Source: Otatea glauca
Lineage: Eukaryota; Streptophyta; Magnoliopsida; Poales; Poaceae
Direction: 5' to 3'
NCBI GenBank assembly: GCA_036346275.1
Contig: CM070720.1
Span: 12,439,278-12,503,277 of the forward strand
Length of the DNA: 64,000 nt
Shown: positions 11,080 through 23,847 of the stretch, in pieces
Position numbering within the stretch: the stretch's first letter is position 1
Layout of the letters: each line of letters starts with the position of its first letter
Position numbers and translations under genes: made by a program
Notes under the pieces: model-generated
Seen by the model: the letters and a program-made list of their open reading frames with translations, nothing else
Told to the model about the DNA's origin: nothing
Database searches by the model: none

Positions 11080-12786
11080 TGAAGGACCATGTGGAGGTCT
11101 ATCCAAAGTTGTGATGAGTATTTAACTAAATTTGAGCTTGGGTTGCTCATGTTTGAGTTTGATTTGAAATGGATTTTCAATTGGAAGCAATTTAAGGTCT
11201 TCTCTGTTTTCCCGGTACTACCGGTCAGAACGAGGAAAAATGAATTTTAATGAGTGTACTTTGATAGATTTATTGCACTTCTTTGTGGGCTTTGCTATGT
11301 GAGGAGTTTCTTTGTTTTTGATGGTTGCAGGACGACGGTGCTAGGTCATGGTGAGGCGAAGGATGGCCGGGACTAGACGAGGAGCGTAGGAGGTCCAGAC
11401 GGTCGGGGATCGCCGGAAGATGATCGGAGACGGAGGCCGTGCAAGCCGTGAAGACAAGGAATGGATGCGATGCTAGCTAGATGCTGCTCGGATCGATGAG
11501 GGCCGTCGGATTGCGGTCTAGTTGATAGGATAGCGGGTCTAGTTAGTATGCTTTGAAAACCGTGCAAGAAAACCCATTTGTGTGGTGGGTTTTGGGTGAA
11601 CCCTTGCATGCTGGTTGAGTGGGTAAATCCTAGCCCTTGATGGATGCTCTAGGGTTTAAACGCTCATCCAAGGGTGGTAGGTGGACCAAGAGTTGTATAA
11701 ATAGGGGTGGAGGGGTAGCCTTCCCCCCTTGAAGGTTTTGAGGTTTTTGATGCTCCTTTGAGCTTTGCTCACATGAATGTGAGGCTATGTAACCTCTCCT
11801 TCCAGGAATGAAATGTTTCCTCAAATCATTTCTTTTCTTTGTGCATTTACATTACGCAATTTACATTATGCACTTAAATTCCGCACTTAAATTCCGCAAT
11901 TAAATTCAGCACTTACATTCTTGCAATTTACATTTATGCAATTTGGATTTGCCTCCCCTCCTTCTAAATGTTGTTCTTCTAGTATGTCTTGAGGGTGTTC
12001 ATTTGGTTTTACATCTTTCTTACACCCTTGGATAAATTAGAGATCAAGTTTTTTTATGAAATTGCAAATCTGTCAAGAACTTGTTCTTCCCGTAGCAGTC
12101 AGTGTTTGATTTTTATAAAAAATATAGAAAGATCATTTTTACGTGATTATTTTTGGATAAGGTGCAGGACTCATATATCCATATGTAAAACATTTTTTGT
12201 GTCCACGGGTTGCACCGTTTGAGAGCTATAAAGTGAAAACCGAGCCTCAAACTTTCTGGTCGAAGTTCCTGACTGTCTGTATTGCTTGATTTTTCATTCT
12301 TATTCTACAAAACTTTCTGAGGTGATTTTTGGTGGAGTGTTTGACGACTCAACTGCTCAAAGGGACAAAAATTCCCAAAAATTTTATAGCAACAGAATCT
12401 CACCAACCACCTGTTCCAACTGAGGACAATTTCTGAAAATCTGCTTTAACTTTTCCGAAAAGAGACTTTGGTATTTTAGCTTTATCTCTTTTAGAAAAGA
12501 AGTCTTTTGAATTGATTCCTATTTTGTTTGGACACTTGACAACCAGGATTGTGATTAAAAAAACCCCTCACATGAGTCATGGTTCTTATCCTTGCAAGCT
12601 AGGGGTACACATAGTTGACTAATTGTTCTGGGTTTTGGAGGGTATGCGAATCTGAGAAGCACCAGTTTGAATGAAAATCTTTGGGTGCTTTAGATTTTTA
12701 TTGCAAGAGTGTTTGGAGTACTTTGAGTGAGGGGAAATTTTATTTGGGATCATTCACCCCCCTCTTATCGTCATTTCGATTTTTCA
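11080..12786 (+). repeat. 5' LTR of the full-length SIRE element (1,707 bp)
   Basis: It begins TGAAGGACCATGTGGAGG and ends GATTTTTCA, two bases before the primer site. It includes the TATA box at 11696 and the CACCCCCCTCTTATCG stretch typical of this family's 3' end. It aligns along its whole length with 20623-22327. Confidence 0.95.
11696..11703 (+). promoter_or_regulatory. TATA box in the 5' LTR
   Basis: TATAAATA follows AGTTG and precedes GGGGTGGA. The same box is at 21239-21246 in the 3' LTR and, less conserved (AGTATAAATAGAGG), near 28772 in the old element. Transcription of the element should start about 30 bases downstream. Confidence 0.7.
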
Positions 12787-12788
12787 AT

Positions 12789-12800
12789 TGGTATCAGAGC
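12789..12800 (+). other. Primer-binding site, initiator tRNA-Met type
   Basis: TGGTATCAGAGC begins two bases after the LTR end. This is the standard Ty1-copia primer site matching plant initiator methionine tRNA. The old element has the same site at 30964-30975. Confidence 0.93.
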
Positions 12801-12841
12801 TGGTTTTGCTCTTTCATAAATCTTGACCGGTCTCAAGAGCC

Positions 12842-15625
12842 ATGGCGATGGACAAGTATTCCACCAAGCCTTCCATTTTTTCCGGAGTCGATTTTCCATT
12901 TTGGAAGTCATGCATGGAGTCATACATCACTGCCCAGGGCTTCCTGATATGGCAGAAGGTTAAACTCCCATATGAGGTTCCTGCCGATGAAAACATCACG
13001 GCCGGCAATATGGCTGACGTTGAGGTGAATGCTAAGGCAAGGAACATCCTCATACAGGGTCTTAGCCGCAGTGAGTATGATAGGATTTCTCACCTTCGTT
13101 CTGCTCATGAGATTTGGGTGACCCTCGATGCTTACCATGAGGGCACTACCCAAATCAAGACGGTTCGATAGGACCAATTCAAGCGTGAGTTCAACAAGTT
13201 TGAACAGCACACTGGTGAGAGTCTTGATGAGTGTTTCGGTCGTTTTACCAAGATCTTGAGCGATCTTCGAGCAGTTGGTTGTATATACCCTGACTCGGAT
13301 AATGCTCGATATTTCTTGACCGCACTCGATTTGCTCGTTTGGGAGATGAAGGTGACCACCATCAAGGACACCACCGGCTGTCGACCTTGACTCTTGACGG
13401 CCTTTATTCCCATCTCAAGACTCATGAGATCTACATCGTCTCGCGGAAGACGAAATCTCAGTCGATGGCCTTGGTCACCGATCCTATTGGATCTTCCTCT
13501 TCTGACTCTTCTTTTGGTTTCTCTCTCTCCACCCTTTGCGAGCTAAGCGATGACCAACTGAAAAAATTTCCAGAAAATGAGCTTGCTCTTCTTGCTCGCA
13601 AATTTTCACATGCATACAAGAGAGTGAGAGAGAGGAAGAGAGGTGGGATAATCACATGTTTCGAGTGTGGTGGCCCCAACCACATTCGAGCTAACTGCCC
13701 CAAGCTGGAGAAGGGCAAAAACGAACAAGGCGGTTCAAGCATGAACGTCTACACCGACAAGAACCGCAACAAGAAGGCCCCAGCTCGTGAGCTGGTGAAG
13801 AAGAAGTACCACAACTTTGTCAAGAACAAGAAGCTCTTTCACCGGGTCCTCGCCGCGCTAGATGATATCGAGCTCTCCAACACGGAGACGTGGAGCGACG
13901 AAGGCGAGGATGAACCGCAAGAGAAGAGGAGCGGCGACGACTTCTCCGGCATGTGCTTCATGGCAGGCGCCATTGAAGCAAGCGACTCCGAGCTGTACAA
14001 CGACACGGATGAGGTACCCACCTCGACGAGTTAAATGTCGCTTACGTAAATTAGGCAAGTTTCATGCTAAGGCTAGGTCGAGGTGTTCTGAGTTAAAAAA
14101 GGAAGTAGGTACCTTGACACGGGAGTTAGCTTCACTTAGATCTTCTCCCTCCAGAGTCACTGATGACTGTGTTCTCTGTGATGCTATTCTTGTGGAGTTG
14201 GAGAACCTAAGGACCATACATGATAGTGTGCTTGCTGAACTTGATGGTCTTAGGTTGAAAAATGCTAGCACTAGTTCTATTGATGCTATTCCTATTGAGG
14301 CTAGTTTTCTTCATGCTCACTCGACTGCATCATGCTCTAATTGCCCTAAATTGCTTGCTGAAATTGATGCCATGAGTTCACACCTTAAGAAGCTTTCTGC
14401 TAGAAATGATGAACTTGAATTGCATGCTTCTAAGGACCCAGTCAGCTCATGTGAGGGCTGTAGGCAACTAAAACTTGACAATGATGCTTTGAATGTCAAG
14501 TGTGATCAACTTGCTAAGGACTTACTAGTTAAGTCAAAAACTGGTTGCCTGCTGTGTGTTGGGGTTAAGGATGATGTGGATAAAATCCATGTCGAGCTTA
14601 GGAAGAAATTAGAAGACCAAGTCCATAGAATTAGAAATGTGTCTTGCGTTTCTTGTGAGGCCCTCAAGATTGAGGCAGCTATGCTGAGGGAGAAAAATGC
14701 ACGTGCTGAGAGAGCTCATCTTTCTGGTTCTTCTTCTTCTTCTTCCCCCTGTTCTTCTTGTGCCTCTTTCTTTCAAGATTGCCAATATCTTATGAGCACT
14801 CTCGAGAAGTTTGTTAGAGGCAAGAAGAAGCTCAATCTTATTTTAGACCAATCTAAGATTAGTAGATTCAATCAAGGTCTAGGATTTGATCCCTTTGAGC
14901 ACGCTCGGGCGCATCCTCCCACCATTGTGCGCAGCTCCAAGAGTGGTGAGATTGTGGTAGCTCCCAGAGTGAGTACCACCGTGTTTAGGTCTGCTGGGGT
15001 TGTCCATAAGATTTCTGGCCAGAAGGGTGTTACTCCTGTTGCTTCTGCCTCTAGCAAGGCGAAGTACACATGCACCTTCTGTAAGAAGGATGGTCACCTA
15101 CTAGATTTCTGCCTCAGGAGCGCCAAGATCAATCGGCGTGAGCGTGTTGCTGCCCTTAAGGGTATTCAGGGTCATCCCCAGACTTTGAGTGCTCCTAAGG
15201 CACACACTGCTTCTAGACAGGTTAGAGAGTTGCCTGTTTTTGGGCAGCATCCAGGACTCGGTTTTCATGCTAGTTCTTCGAGTTTTAGTCTTGGAGCTGT
15301 TCGTAGTCAGTCTTTCCGCCATCCTCTTGATATTCCTCGTTTTTCTCATCGAGGTAGATATCAGCGGCGTGAGGTGTTTTCTGGTAAGAGTTTTAGGCAG
15401 CTTCACCGGGTGGTTCGGCTTTTGCACCACAGCAGCCAACCCGATTCGGCTCCTAGATCATCTACTAGAGTTGCTACTGATCTTGTTAGGGTTAAACGTC
15501 AGAGAGACACTCGAGTCCAGTCTTCTTCTGTGGCTGGTACTCTGAGGCATCGTGTGGTTCAGTATTGGGTTCCCAAGTCTTCACTCTATCCCAGTACTGA
15601 GTCATCTTTCTCTCTTGTGTCTTGA
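12842..15625 (+). pseudogene. SIRE-type gag with coiled coil, CxxC ladder and two zinc knuckles, broken
   Basis: Gag forms the particle that packages element RNA. The ATG at 12842 opens with MAMDKYSTKPSIFSGVDFPF, the usual UBN2/DUF4219-type start. A TAG at 13169-13171 interrupts it, a frameshift lies near 13385 and another near 14020-14035. The first zinc knuckle (CFECGGPNHIRANC) is near 13660. After it comes a long charged, leucine-rich, probably coiled-coil region (14040-14850) with six CxxC pairs at about 14168, 14333, 14450, 14546, 14645 and 14750. A second knuckle-like motif (CTFCKKDGHLLDFC) is near 15071. The Arg/Ser-rich tail to 15625 is probably out of the original frame. Very large gag is typical of this lineage; function of the CxxC series is unknown to me. 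Confidence 0.85.
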
Positions 15626-15638
15626 TCAGGTTCGTCGG

Positions 15639-16780
15639 ATGGGGAAGGGCGATGTTTGGATTGTCGACTCCGGTTGTTCTCGTCATATGACCGGAGATTC
15701 TCGATGGTTCTCTTCCCTAGTCCGAGCCCCCGGTGATGAGTTGATCACTTTCGGGGATGCTTCTTCAGGTAGAGTCATTGCTAAAGGTACCATCTGCATT
15801 AATGACAATTTCATTCTTAAAGATGTTGCCTTAGTGAGTAAGCTGCAATACAATTTGCTTTCTGTTTCTCAGCTTATTGATGACTCTTTCGAGGTGAGTT
15901 TCAAGAGTAGCGCCTGTAGAATCCTCGATTCTTCAGGAGGGTTAGTTTGCAGGATTTCTAGATATGGGAGAGTCTTTCATGCTGATTTTTCTGCTTCTTC
16001 TGGAGACTCCCTCCGTTGTTTGATTGCTTCAGAGTCCCGTGATCTCTCCTTCTGGCATAGGAGACTTGGTCACATTGGATTTGATCATTTGACCCGAGTT
16101 AGCAGTCATAACCTCATTCGTGGTTTGCCTAAACTCAAAATGGTCAAAGACTTAGTTTGCTCTCCTTGCTGACATGGCAAGATGATTGCTGCTTCTCATC
16201 CCCCAGTCACTGTTGTGATGACTGATGCACCAGGACAGCTTTTACATATGGACACTGTTGGTCCAAAGAGTCTGCATCAATGGGTGGGAAGTGGTATGTT
16301 CTTGTCATTGTTGATGTTTTTCGAGGTACTCTTGGGTGTTTTTCATGTCCTCGAAGGATGAGACTTTTACCCATTTTAGGGGCTTGGTTCATAGGTTGTC
16401 TTTTGAGCTCCCTGGTGCCCTACGAGCTATACGAAAGTGACAATGGCACGAAGTTTAAGAACTCCTATTTTGAGAGTTTTTGTGTGGAGTCCAGGTTTAG
16501 AGCATCGCTTCTCCTCTCCTCGTCCCTTAGCAAAATAGCGTAGTGGAAAGGAAGAACAGGGACCACAGTAGAAATGGCGGGACGATGCTAGACAAGTCTG
16601 AGACTCCTAGGAAGTTTTGGGCTGAGGCTATAGCTACTTGCTTGCCATGTTTCTAATCGTGTATTCTTGAGAGCACATTTGCACCGCACTTCTTATGAGT
16701 TGAGGTATGGGCGAAAGCCGGTGTTTCTCATTTTCGTGTGTTTGGTTGCAAGTGTTTTATTTTGAAGTCGTAGCTTTGGA
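15639..16780 (+). pseudogene. Ty1-copia protease and integrase region, integrase badly broken
   Basis: The aspartic protease signature WIVDSGCSRHMTG starts at about 15657, followed by the gag-pre-integrase motif SFWHRRLGHIGFDHL near 16050. An in-frame stop ends this frame at 16172. Integrase continues only in fragments: HMDTVGPKS near 16246 (first Asp), DNGTKFKNSYF near 16440 (second Asp) and VVERKNR near 16540 (Glu), separated by frame changes and stops. The catalytic D, D and E are therefore all recognisable, but no continuous integrase can be made. Particle maturation and integration would be the roles in an intact element. Confidence 0.87.
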
Positions 16781-16785
16781 TAAGT

Positions 16786-18810
16786 TTGAGTCTCGTTCTT
16801 CCGATAGTATCTTTACAGGGTTATTCGACTTCTTCTCTAGCTATAAGTGCAGGTTGCGATGCGCATAGGATCATAGAGACCTGTGAAGTGACATTTGATG
16901 AGGCTAGCCCAGGAGCTAGACCCAATATTTCAGGCTCTTCTTCTTCCTCCGAGACCATCTTTGTAGAAGATGAGGATGATGGAGATGATGGTGTTCCACC
17001 TGATCCAGTCCCCTCTACACCTGAGGTGCCTCCTGTTTCCATTTCTGCACCTCAGGAAGGCCAACCCTTGCCTTCTGACTCTCATGCACCTAGTGGCTCT
17101 GCTCCTACCTCTTCTGTGCATGAGGTAGAGGCCACTTCTGCTTCTGGACCTCCTCGTCATTTTCAGCGTTCTCATCCACCTGATCAGATCATCGGCGATA
17201 TGTTTGAGCGAGTAACTCGCTCAAAATCAGGTTTGTCCAGTTTCCGCCTTCACTCTGCCTTTGTTGCCTCGTTTGAGCCGAAGGATGTGACTCATGCATT
17301 ATCTGACGAGTCTTGGACTAATGCTATGCATGAGGAACTTAAAAACTTCGAGAGGAACAAAGTCTGGCAGCTTGTAGAACGTCCATCTGGTCATAATGTC
17401 ATTGGGACCAAGTGGGTGTTAAAAAATAAGCAGAGTGAGGATGGGGTTGTCATTCGCAACAAGGCTAGACTAGTTGCACAGGGCTTTTCTCAGGTTGAGG
17501 GTCTGGACTTTGAGGAGACCTTTGCCCCTATAGCTAGGCTAGAGGCTATCCGAATCCTGCTTGCATTTTCTGCATCCAAAGGCTTCAAGCTTTATCAAAT
17601 GGATGTCAAGAGTGCATTCCTCAATGGCTATATTGAGGAAGAGGTTTATGTCAAGCAACCTCTAGGATTTGAGGACCCCAAGTTTCTGAGTCATGTAGAC
17701 AAGCTTTCCAAAGCTCTATATGGACTCAAGCAGGCCCCCAGAGCATGGTATGAGAGGCTCAAGTCTTATCTTCTTAGCCATGACTTCAAAATGGGCGTAA
17801 TAGACAAGACTCTGTTCATCAGACACCATAAGTCGCATTTTCTTCTCGTCCAAATTTATGTGGACGATATCATTTTTGGTGGCTCGTCTCACTCGCTTGT
17901 ACCTCAGTTTTCTGAGATGACGAGCACAGAGTTTGAGATGAGTATGATGGGCGAGTTGAGCTACTTTCTTGGCTTCCAAATCAAGCCGACTCGGGAGGGT
18001 ACTTTTTTGCATCAAGGCAAGTATACCCGTGACCTCCTGAGGCACTTCGATATGTCTGATGGGAAGCTGGTGATGACTCCTATGGCCACCACTGCTGTCC
18101 TCGAGCCTGATGAGGATGGTGAGCCTGCTGATCAAAAGGAGTTTCGGAGCATGATCGGCTCCCTCTTGTACCTCTCTGCTTCGAGGCCGGACATACATTT
18201 CGTTGTATGTCTCTGCGCTCGATTTCAAGCTTCTCCTCGCGCCTCTCACCGCCAGGCGGTCAAGCGCATCTTCAGGTACCTTCGTGCTACCACTGATTAT
18301 GGTATTTGGTACTCTTCTTCTTCTTGTCTATCTCTTAGAGCCTTTTTCGATGCCGACTTTGCTGGCTGTAGGATAGATAGGAAGAGCACTTCTGGCACTT
18401 GCCAATTCATTGGCACTTCTCTTGTTTCTTGGTCATCTAGGAAGCAGTGCGGAGTTGCACAGTCCACCGCTGAGGCCGAGTATGTTGCTGCAGCCAGTTG
18501 TTGTAGCCAGGTGCTCTGGATGAGATAGACCTTGCGGGACTATGGGTTAGGGATAGAGAGTGTGCCACTTTTCTATGACAACACTTCTGCTATTTGCATT
18601 GCTAAAAACCCAGTGCAACATTCTCGTACCAAGCACATTGATATTAGATATAACTTCCTTAGAGACCATGTGGGGAAGGGAGATATCGCGTTTCAGTTTG
18701 TAGAGAGTGACCTCCAATTAGCCGATATCTTCACCAAGCCTTTGGATAGCTCCAGATTTGTTGCCTTGAGGAGTGAGCTTGGAGTCGTGAGCCCTTACGG
18801 CCTTTCGTGA
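16786..18810 (+). pseudogene. Ty1-copia reverse transcriptase and RNase H, one nonsense codon
   Basis: After a Ser/Pro-rich linker the RVT_2-type reverse transcriptase begins near 17290 (SWTNAMHEELKNFERNKVW). Conserved blocks are NKARLVAQGFSQ, QMDVKSAFLNG, ALYGLKQAPRAWYERL and the catalytic YVDD near 17860. RNase H follows, with the later blocks YDNTSAICIAKNPV, RTKHIDIRYNFLRD and LADIFTKPL. The only visible lesion is a TAG at 18526-18528; the frame continues unchanged to the stop at 18808-18810. It is by far the best-preserved part of this element. An intact version copies element RNA into DNA in the cytoplasmic particle. Confidence 0.92.
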
Positions 18811-20610
18811 GGGGGAGCTGGTTTGTATATTATAAAAAATATTGTTCCCTTATAGCTTTTCTTTTCTCTTTGTGTTTTTCTTCTGGGTGACTTTGGGTTT
18901 ATTTCTTTCTTGAGTTGAGTTCACTCACTTAGACTTCTCGCATGCTTTGCATGGACCTCTTATCTTGTGCTTTAGGTTGCTATCATGCGTGATTAGCTGT
19001 TCTCTCTTCTCTCTAGGTTGAGTTCCCTCAGAGTCTTATAAGTGTAGCAGGTATTGGGCCTCTTGGGTAGACAGGGTCTGTGTGCACTCCTTTGTTGGGA
19101 TCTAGAGTCAGCTTCCCTATGTCAGTCACTAGGGAAGATAAGAGTGAGTCTGAGCCGTAGTGAGTCTCTTCTATCTTATCTATGCTCAATAGCCATCCAG
19201 TTTTGCAGTTTCTCGACTTCTTCTCCTCATTCTGTTTTTTCTAGTTGTTATTGAGTTTATTTGGGTTGTCCTTATGCCTAATCTTGATAATAACTCAACT
19301 TTAACCAGATTTGAGCTTAAAATTGATTCATTTGTTGAGGGGGAGTTTGGGAATCTATTCATGCATTGCATTTAGACTGCATTTTCTGTTTTATGAGCTT
19401 TGTCTATTATGCAATTGACTCAATCTCCATGAAATACATCATGCTATATCTTTTGTAGCAAATCACTAGCTTAGATATGTCCAAGTCCATTTATCATGCT
19501 AAGCTTATTAAAATCTGAAAATTTTGAAAGCTTTAAATGAAAACTTGACGAAACATGTTGCTTTTACTTACTAAGTTTCTTCTCTATGGGTTTTTACCAT
19601 GAATTGTGAAATTTTGGATTTCTCTAGAGTCCCTATAGTAACTTGGGTGAAATTTGTTTGATCCATATTTGAGTCCTTCAGAATTGCTCATATGTGCTAA
19701 ATTGAAAATTAAAAATTTTTTGACTCTTTTGGGCAAAATTGATCTCAACACTTTATATTCACGAGATTGCTTCCCATTGCACTTGGGATGAACTTGGAAT
19801 ATATTGTGTATGACCAAGATTGTTCTCTTAAGAGTTACTCTTGAGATGATCGAAAATGGCTTGAGTCAATTTAAAAAAAATACAAATAGCAATCACATAA
19901 GTGGGTAAAGAATGAAAATAATGTCAAACATTTGCACCCTGCTATGTTTTTTTAAGTCATAAAAAAATTTGTATAAACTAAAAAATGAGCTTGAAGGACC
20001 TTATATGCATTTCAAAATTCCCCAAAGTGTTGACTAGGTTGAACTCTAGGTTTTCAATTTGATCCTTGAGTGGTTTTACTTCTAGCCTTGAAACTTTGCT
20101 AGGTTTTGCACTTGTCAAATCATGCTAAAATGAAATATTGTAAAACTAAGCTTTTTCATAAAATGTATTGGTCTTGGACATGTCTTAGTTTAGTCATAAT
20201 TCTGAAATTGATAAGCTTGGTGTAATATCTTTCCATTTTGATCAATTGGATAATCTTCAAAGCTCTTTCGATTGCATTTCATGCATACATAAAAAATTGA
20301 TGCCTATATTGCCAAAAGGGGGAGAAAACGTAGAAAAGGCATCACCAAAAAGATAAAAATGTGAATGCTGATTTGGATCATAATCTCATAATCACATTTG
20401 ACATATTTAGTTGGATTTTAGAGTTTTTGTTGAAAACTTGCTCTTTCTTAAATTTAACTCTAAAATCTAAATTCCACTTCGTCAACTTGGTCATGGTTTC
20501 AATTTTAATCTTTGGAATAAGTTTGAATTTGCAAGTAAAAAATTGCTTTCTTTTTCATCCTCTTCAAACTCAAAACATATGCCTTTTGTTGTGTTTGTCA
20601 ATATACTCAT
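18811..20610 (+). other. Long non-coding stretch between RNase H and 3' LTR
   Basis: About 1.8 kb with no convincing frame. It is T-rich and holds an internal purine run GAGGGGGAGTTTGGG near 19338 that looks like a second polypurine tract. Some SIRE-lineage elements carry an env-like gene here; I see no such reading frame or signal/membrane pattern. Confidence 0.7.
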
Positions 20611-20622
20611 CAAGGGGGAGAT
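20611..20622 (+). other. Polypurine tract
   Basis: CAAGGGGGAGAT lies directly before the 3' LTR. This is the expected site for priming plus-strand DNA. Confidence 0.88.
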
Positions 20623-22327
20623 TGAAGGACCATGTGGAGGTCTATCCAAATTTGTGATGAGTATTTGACTAAATTTGAGCTTGGGTTGCTCATGTTTGAG
20701 TTTGATTTGAAATGGATTTTCAATTGGAAGCAATTTGAGGACTTCTCTGTTTTCCTGGTGCTACCGGCCAGAACGAGAAAAAATGAATTTTAATAAGTGT
20801 ACTTTGATAGATTTATTGCACATCTTTGTGGGCTTTGCTATGTGAGGAGTTTCCTTGTTTTTGATGGTTGCAGGACGACGGTGCTAGGTCATAGTGAGGC
20901 GAAGGATGGCCGGGACTAGACGAGGAGAGTCGGAGGTCCAGACGATCGGGGATCGCCGAAAGATGATCGAAGACGGAGTTCGTGCAAGATGTGAAGACAA
21001 GGAATGGATGTGATGCTAGCTAGATGCTGCTCGGATCGATGAGGGCCGTCGGATTGCGGTCTAGTTGATAGGATAGCGGATCTAGTTAGTATGCTTTGAA
21101 AACTATGCAAGAAAACCCATTTGTGTGGTGGGTTTTGGGTGAACCCTTGCATTCTGGTTGAGTTGGTAAATCCTTGCCCTTGATGGATGCTCTAGGGTTT
21201 AGAGGCTCATCCAAGGGTGGTAGGTGGCCCAAAAGTTGTATAAATAGGGGTGGACGGGTAGCCTTCCCCCCTTGAAGGTTTTGAGGTTTTTGATGCTCCT
21301 TTGAGCTTTGCCCACATGAATGTGAGGCTTTGTAACCACTCCTTCCAGAAATGAAATGTTTCCTCAAATCATTTCTTTTATTTGTGCATTTACATTATGC
21401 ATTTAAATTACGCAATTTACATTATGCACTTAAATTCCGCAATTAAATTCAGCTCTTACATTCTTGCAATTTACATTTATGCAATTTGAATTTGCCTCCC
21501 CTCATTCTAAATGCTGTTCTTCTAGGATGTATTGAGGGTGTTCATTTGGTTTTACATCTTTCTTACACCCTTGGATAAACTAGAGATCAAGTTTTTTATG
21601 AAATTGCAAATCTGTCCAGAACTTGTTCTTCGCGCAGCAGTCAATGTTTGATTTTTATACAAATATGGAAAAATCATTTTTACGTGATTCGTTTTGGAGA
21701 AGGTGTAGGACTCATATATACATCTTTATAAAATGTCTTGAGTCCACTGGTTTCACCGTTTGAGAGCTATGAAGTGAAAACCGAGCCTCAAACTTTCTGG
21801 TCAAAGTTCCTGACTGTCTGTATTGCTTGATTTTTCATTCTTATTCTTCAAAGCTTTCTGAGGTTATTTTTGGTGGAGTGTTTCACGACTCAACTTCTCA
21901 CAGGGGAAAAAATTCCCAAAAATTTTATAGCAACAGAATCTCACCAACCACCTGTTTCAACTGAGGACAATTTCTGAAAATCTGCTAAACTTTTTCGAAA
22001 AGAGACTTTGGTATTTTAGCTTTATCTCTTTTAGAAAAGAAGTCTTTTGAATTGATTCCTATTTTATTTGGACACTTGACAACCAGGATTATGATTAAAA
22101 AAACCCCTCACATGATTCATGGTTCTTATCCACGCAAGCTAGGGGTACACATAGTTGTCTAATTGTTCTGGGTTTTGGAGGGTGTGCGAATCTGAGAAGC
22201 ACCAGTTTGAACAAAAATCTTTGGGTGCTTCAGATTTTTATTGCAAGAGTGTTTGGAGTACTTTGAGTGAGGGGAACTTTTATTTGGGATCATTCACCCC
22301 CCCTCTGATCGCCATTTCAATCTTTCA
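20623..22327 (+). repeat. 3' LTR of the full-length SIRE element (1,705 bp)
   Basis: It matches 11080-12786 end to end, with scattered substitutions and small gaps. It ends CTTTCA before the target duplication TATCC. Its TATA box is at 21239-21246. Confidence 0.95.
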
Positions 22328-22861
22328 TATCCAGTTGAGGTCGATAGACTAGGTATCGAGTTTGACAAGTGGTCGATGACTCGATGCGGTTCAAACGGTG
22401 GTCGAGTTACTACTCGAGCGAGGATCCTACTCGTTGGTGGCAACTCGATGAAGTCGATACAGTGGTCGGTAGTGCTGACTTGTTGAACGATGCAATTGGG
22501 TGATGATTGCATATCTTTGTTGGACATTGCTATGTGATGTGTTTCCTTGTTTTTGATGGTTGTAGGATGACGGTGCTATTTCATGGTGAGTCGAAGGATG
22601 ACCGGGACTAGGAGAGGTACGCTGAAGGTTTAGACGGTCGAGGATTGCCGGAAGATGATCGGAGACAAAGTCGCTGCGAATCTAGAATACAAGGAATGGT
22701 TGAGATACTAGCTAGGAGCTACTCAAATCAAGGAGGACCGTCAGATCGCAGTCTAGGAGATAGAATAGCAGGTCTAGTTAGTATAGCTATGTGTGGGAGT
22801 CATTCCTAGCACTCGATGGTGATCCTTAGGATAGAAGGAACTCATCCAAGGGTGGAGGGTG

Positions 22862-23428
22862 TGTCGACTTTTGTAGTCGGCAATAAATTTATGAGGCAGG
22901 CGCTAGATCTCAAGCTCGAAGGTCACACAAGACAAGGGTTTAGACATGTTCAGGCTCTCACAGAGGAGATAATACCCTAATCCTGTGTGTTGGGATTATA
23001 TGGATCTCTTGGATCTAAGATTGCTCAAAGCGCGATGTGCTCTGGGCGAAAGGCAATGTGTGTGTGTTGAGGCGATTGCTCGATTTCTTTGTTGCTCGAT
23101 CCCTCTGTTGTTGCCCGCCCCCTCCCTTATATAATGCGGATGGCGCGGCTTACAGAGTCCTGATCGGTCTAAGATATTCCGATCGGTTACGGGATTCTAG
23201 TCGGTTACAGGATAGAGTTTACATCTTTATCTACCCTATTAACATCTCGGATTACAACCGTATCTTTTATATCTAAATACGTATTCAACTATCTATAGGA
23301 TGTGCCCCCTTCCATACGGCAACAAGGCATGGTGCAGGGTTTATCCTTTGAGCCTTCTACTTGGGCCTTCCTTCTCCTCAGGCGATGCTAGGCCAGTCTT
23401 GAAGATACCTGGTTTCATATATTCCACA
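22862..23428 (-). repeat. 3' LTR of the Tat relic (567 bp)
   Basis: On plus it runs from TGTCGACTTTTGTAGTCGG to ATATATTCCACA. The TATA box (TATATAAGGG on minus) is at about 23125-23134. Close match to 28189-28755 and related to the LTR at 55401-55895 in inverse orientation. The purine-rich CTCGGGGGCTAC on minus, just inside, is the polypurine tract. Confidence 0.92.
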
Positions 23429-23765
23429 GTAGCCCCCGAGTGATTCATGATCCAATTGCCGCGTCTTCATCCGGACCTCAACCTTGGATCGTCGTTCTCA
23501 ACTTCCAGCATAAACCTCTGACTGGTCTCTTCTTTGATCTGAATGCAAGGGGATTATGAAGGACTCGAATATAACCCCCAGTTTTTTCAATTGATTGTAA
23601 TCTTCAAGGGTCAATGCCGGAAGGTCTTCGAAGTCGTTTTTGATTTCCCATGCCAACTCTTTTTCCCAAAAACCTCTTTAGATTCCGGAATGATCTTAAC
23701 AACAAGTATCCTTGGTTTTTAGTGTTACTGCACCTTCGCATTTACTTCAACCTTGCCTTGTCAGC

Positions 23766-23773
23766 TATAAAAG
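23766..23773 (+). promoter_or_regulatory. TATA box ahead of the small antisense frame
   Basis: TATAAAAG lies 75 bases before the ATG at 23848, a spacing that fits a plant core promoter with a short leader. It is on plus, antisense to the Tat relic. Transcription from it is inferred. Confidence 0.45.
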
Positions 23774-23847
23774 GCAGACCAATGCTTCTAGGATGTATTC
23801 CTTCACGCTTAGTCCTCACTTTATTGCTTCAAGCTTCTTTCTTCTTC

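Larger units (their letters stand above)
11080..22327 (+). mobile_element. Full-length SIRE/Maximus-type Ty1-copia retrotransposon, 11,248 bp
   Basis: Two LTRs (11080-12786 and 20623-22327) face the same way, start TGAAGGACC, end TTTCA and are flanked by the perfect 5-bp duplication TATCC (11075-11079 and 22328-22332). The order primer site, large gag, protease, integrase, reverse transcriptase, RNase H, polypurine tract is Ty1-copia. The long coiled-coil gag and the long non-coding stretch before the 3' LTR point to the SIRE/Maximus (Opie-like) lineage. LTRs differ at many positions by eye, including small gaps, so the insertion is not recent. Stops and frameshifts in every domain make it non-autonomous today. 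Confidence 0.95.

Noticed and set aside
15101..15545. Overlapping frames on both strands near the end of SIRE gag
   Set aside because: They are shadows of the gag/pol junction; the sense-strand gag and protease motifs account for this stretch.
16786..17290. Separate host gene suggested by a Ser/Pro/acidic frame before the RT
   Set aside because: It is in the same frame as the reverse transcriptase and is the usual low-complexity linker between integrase and RT in copia elements.
18811..20610. Possible env-like gene between RNase H and the 3' LTR of the SIRE element
   Set aside because: Only short frames exist, with no signal peptide, membrane segment or coiled coil that repeats in frame.
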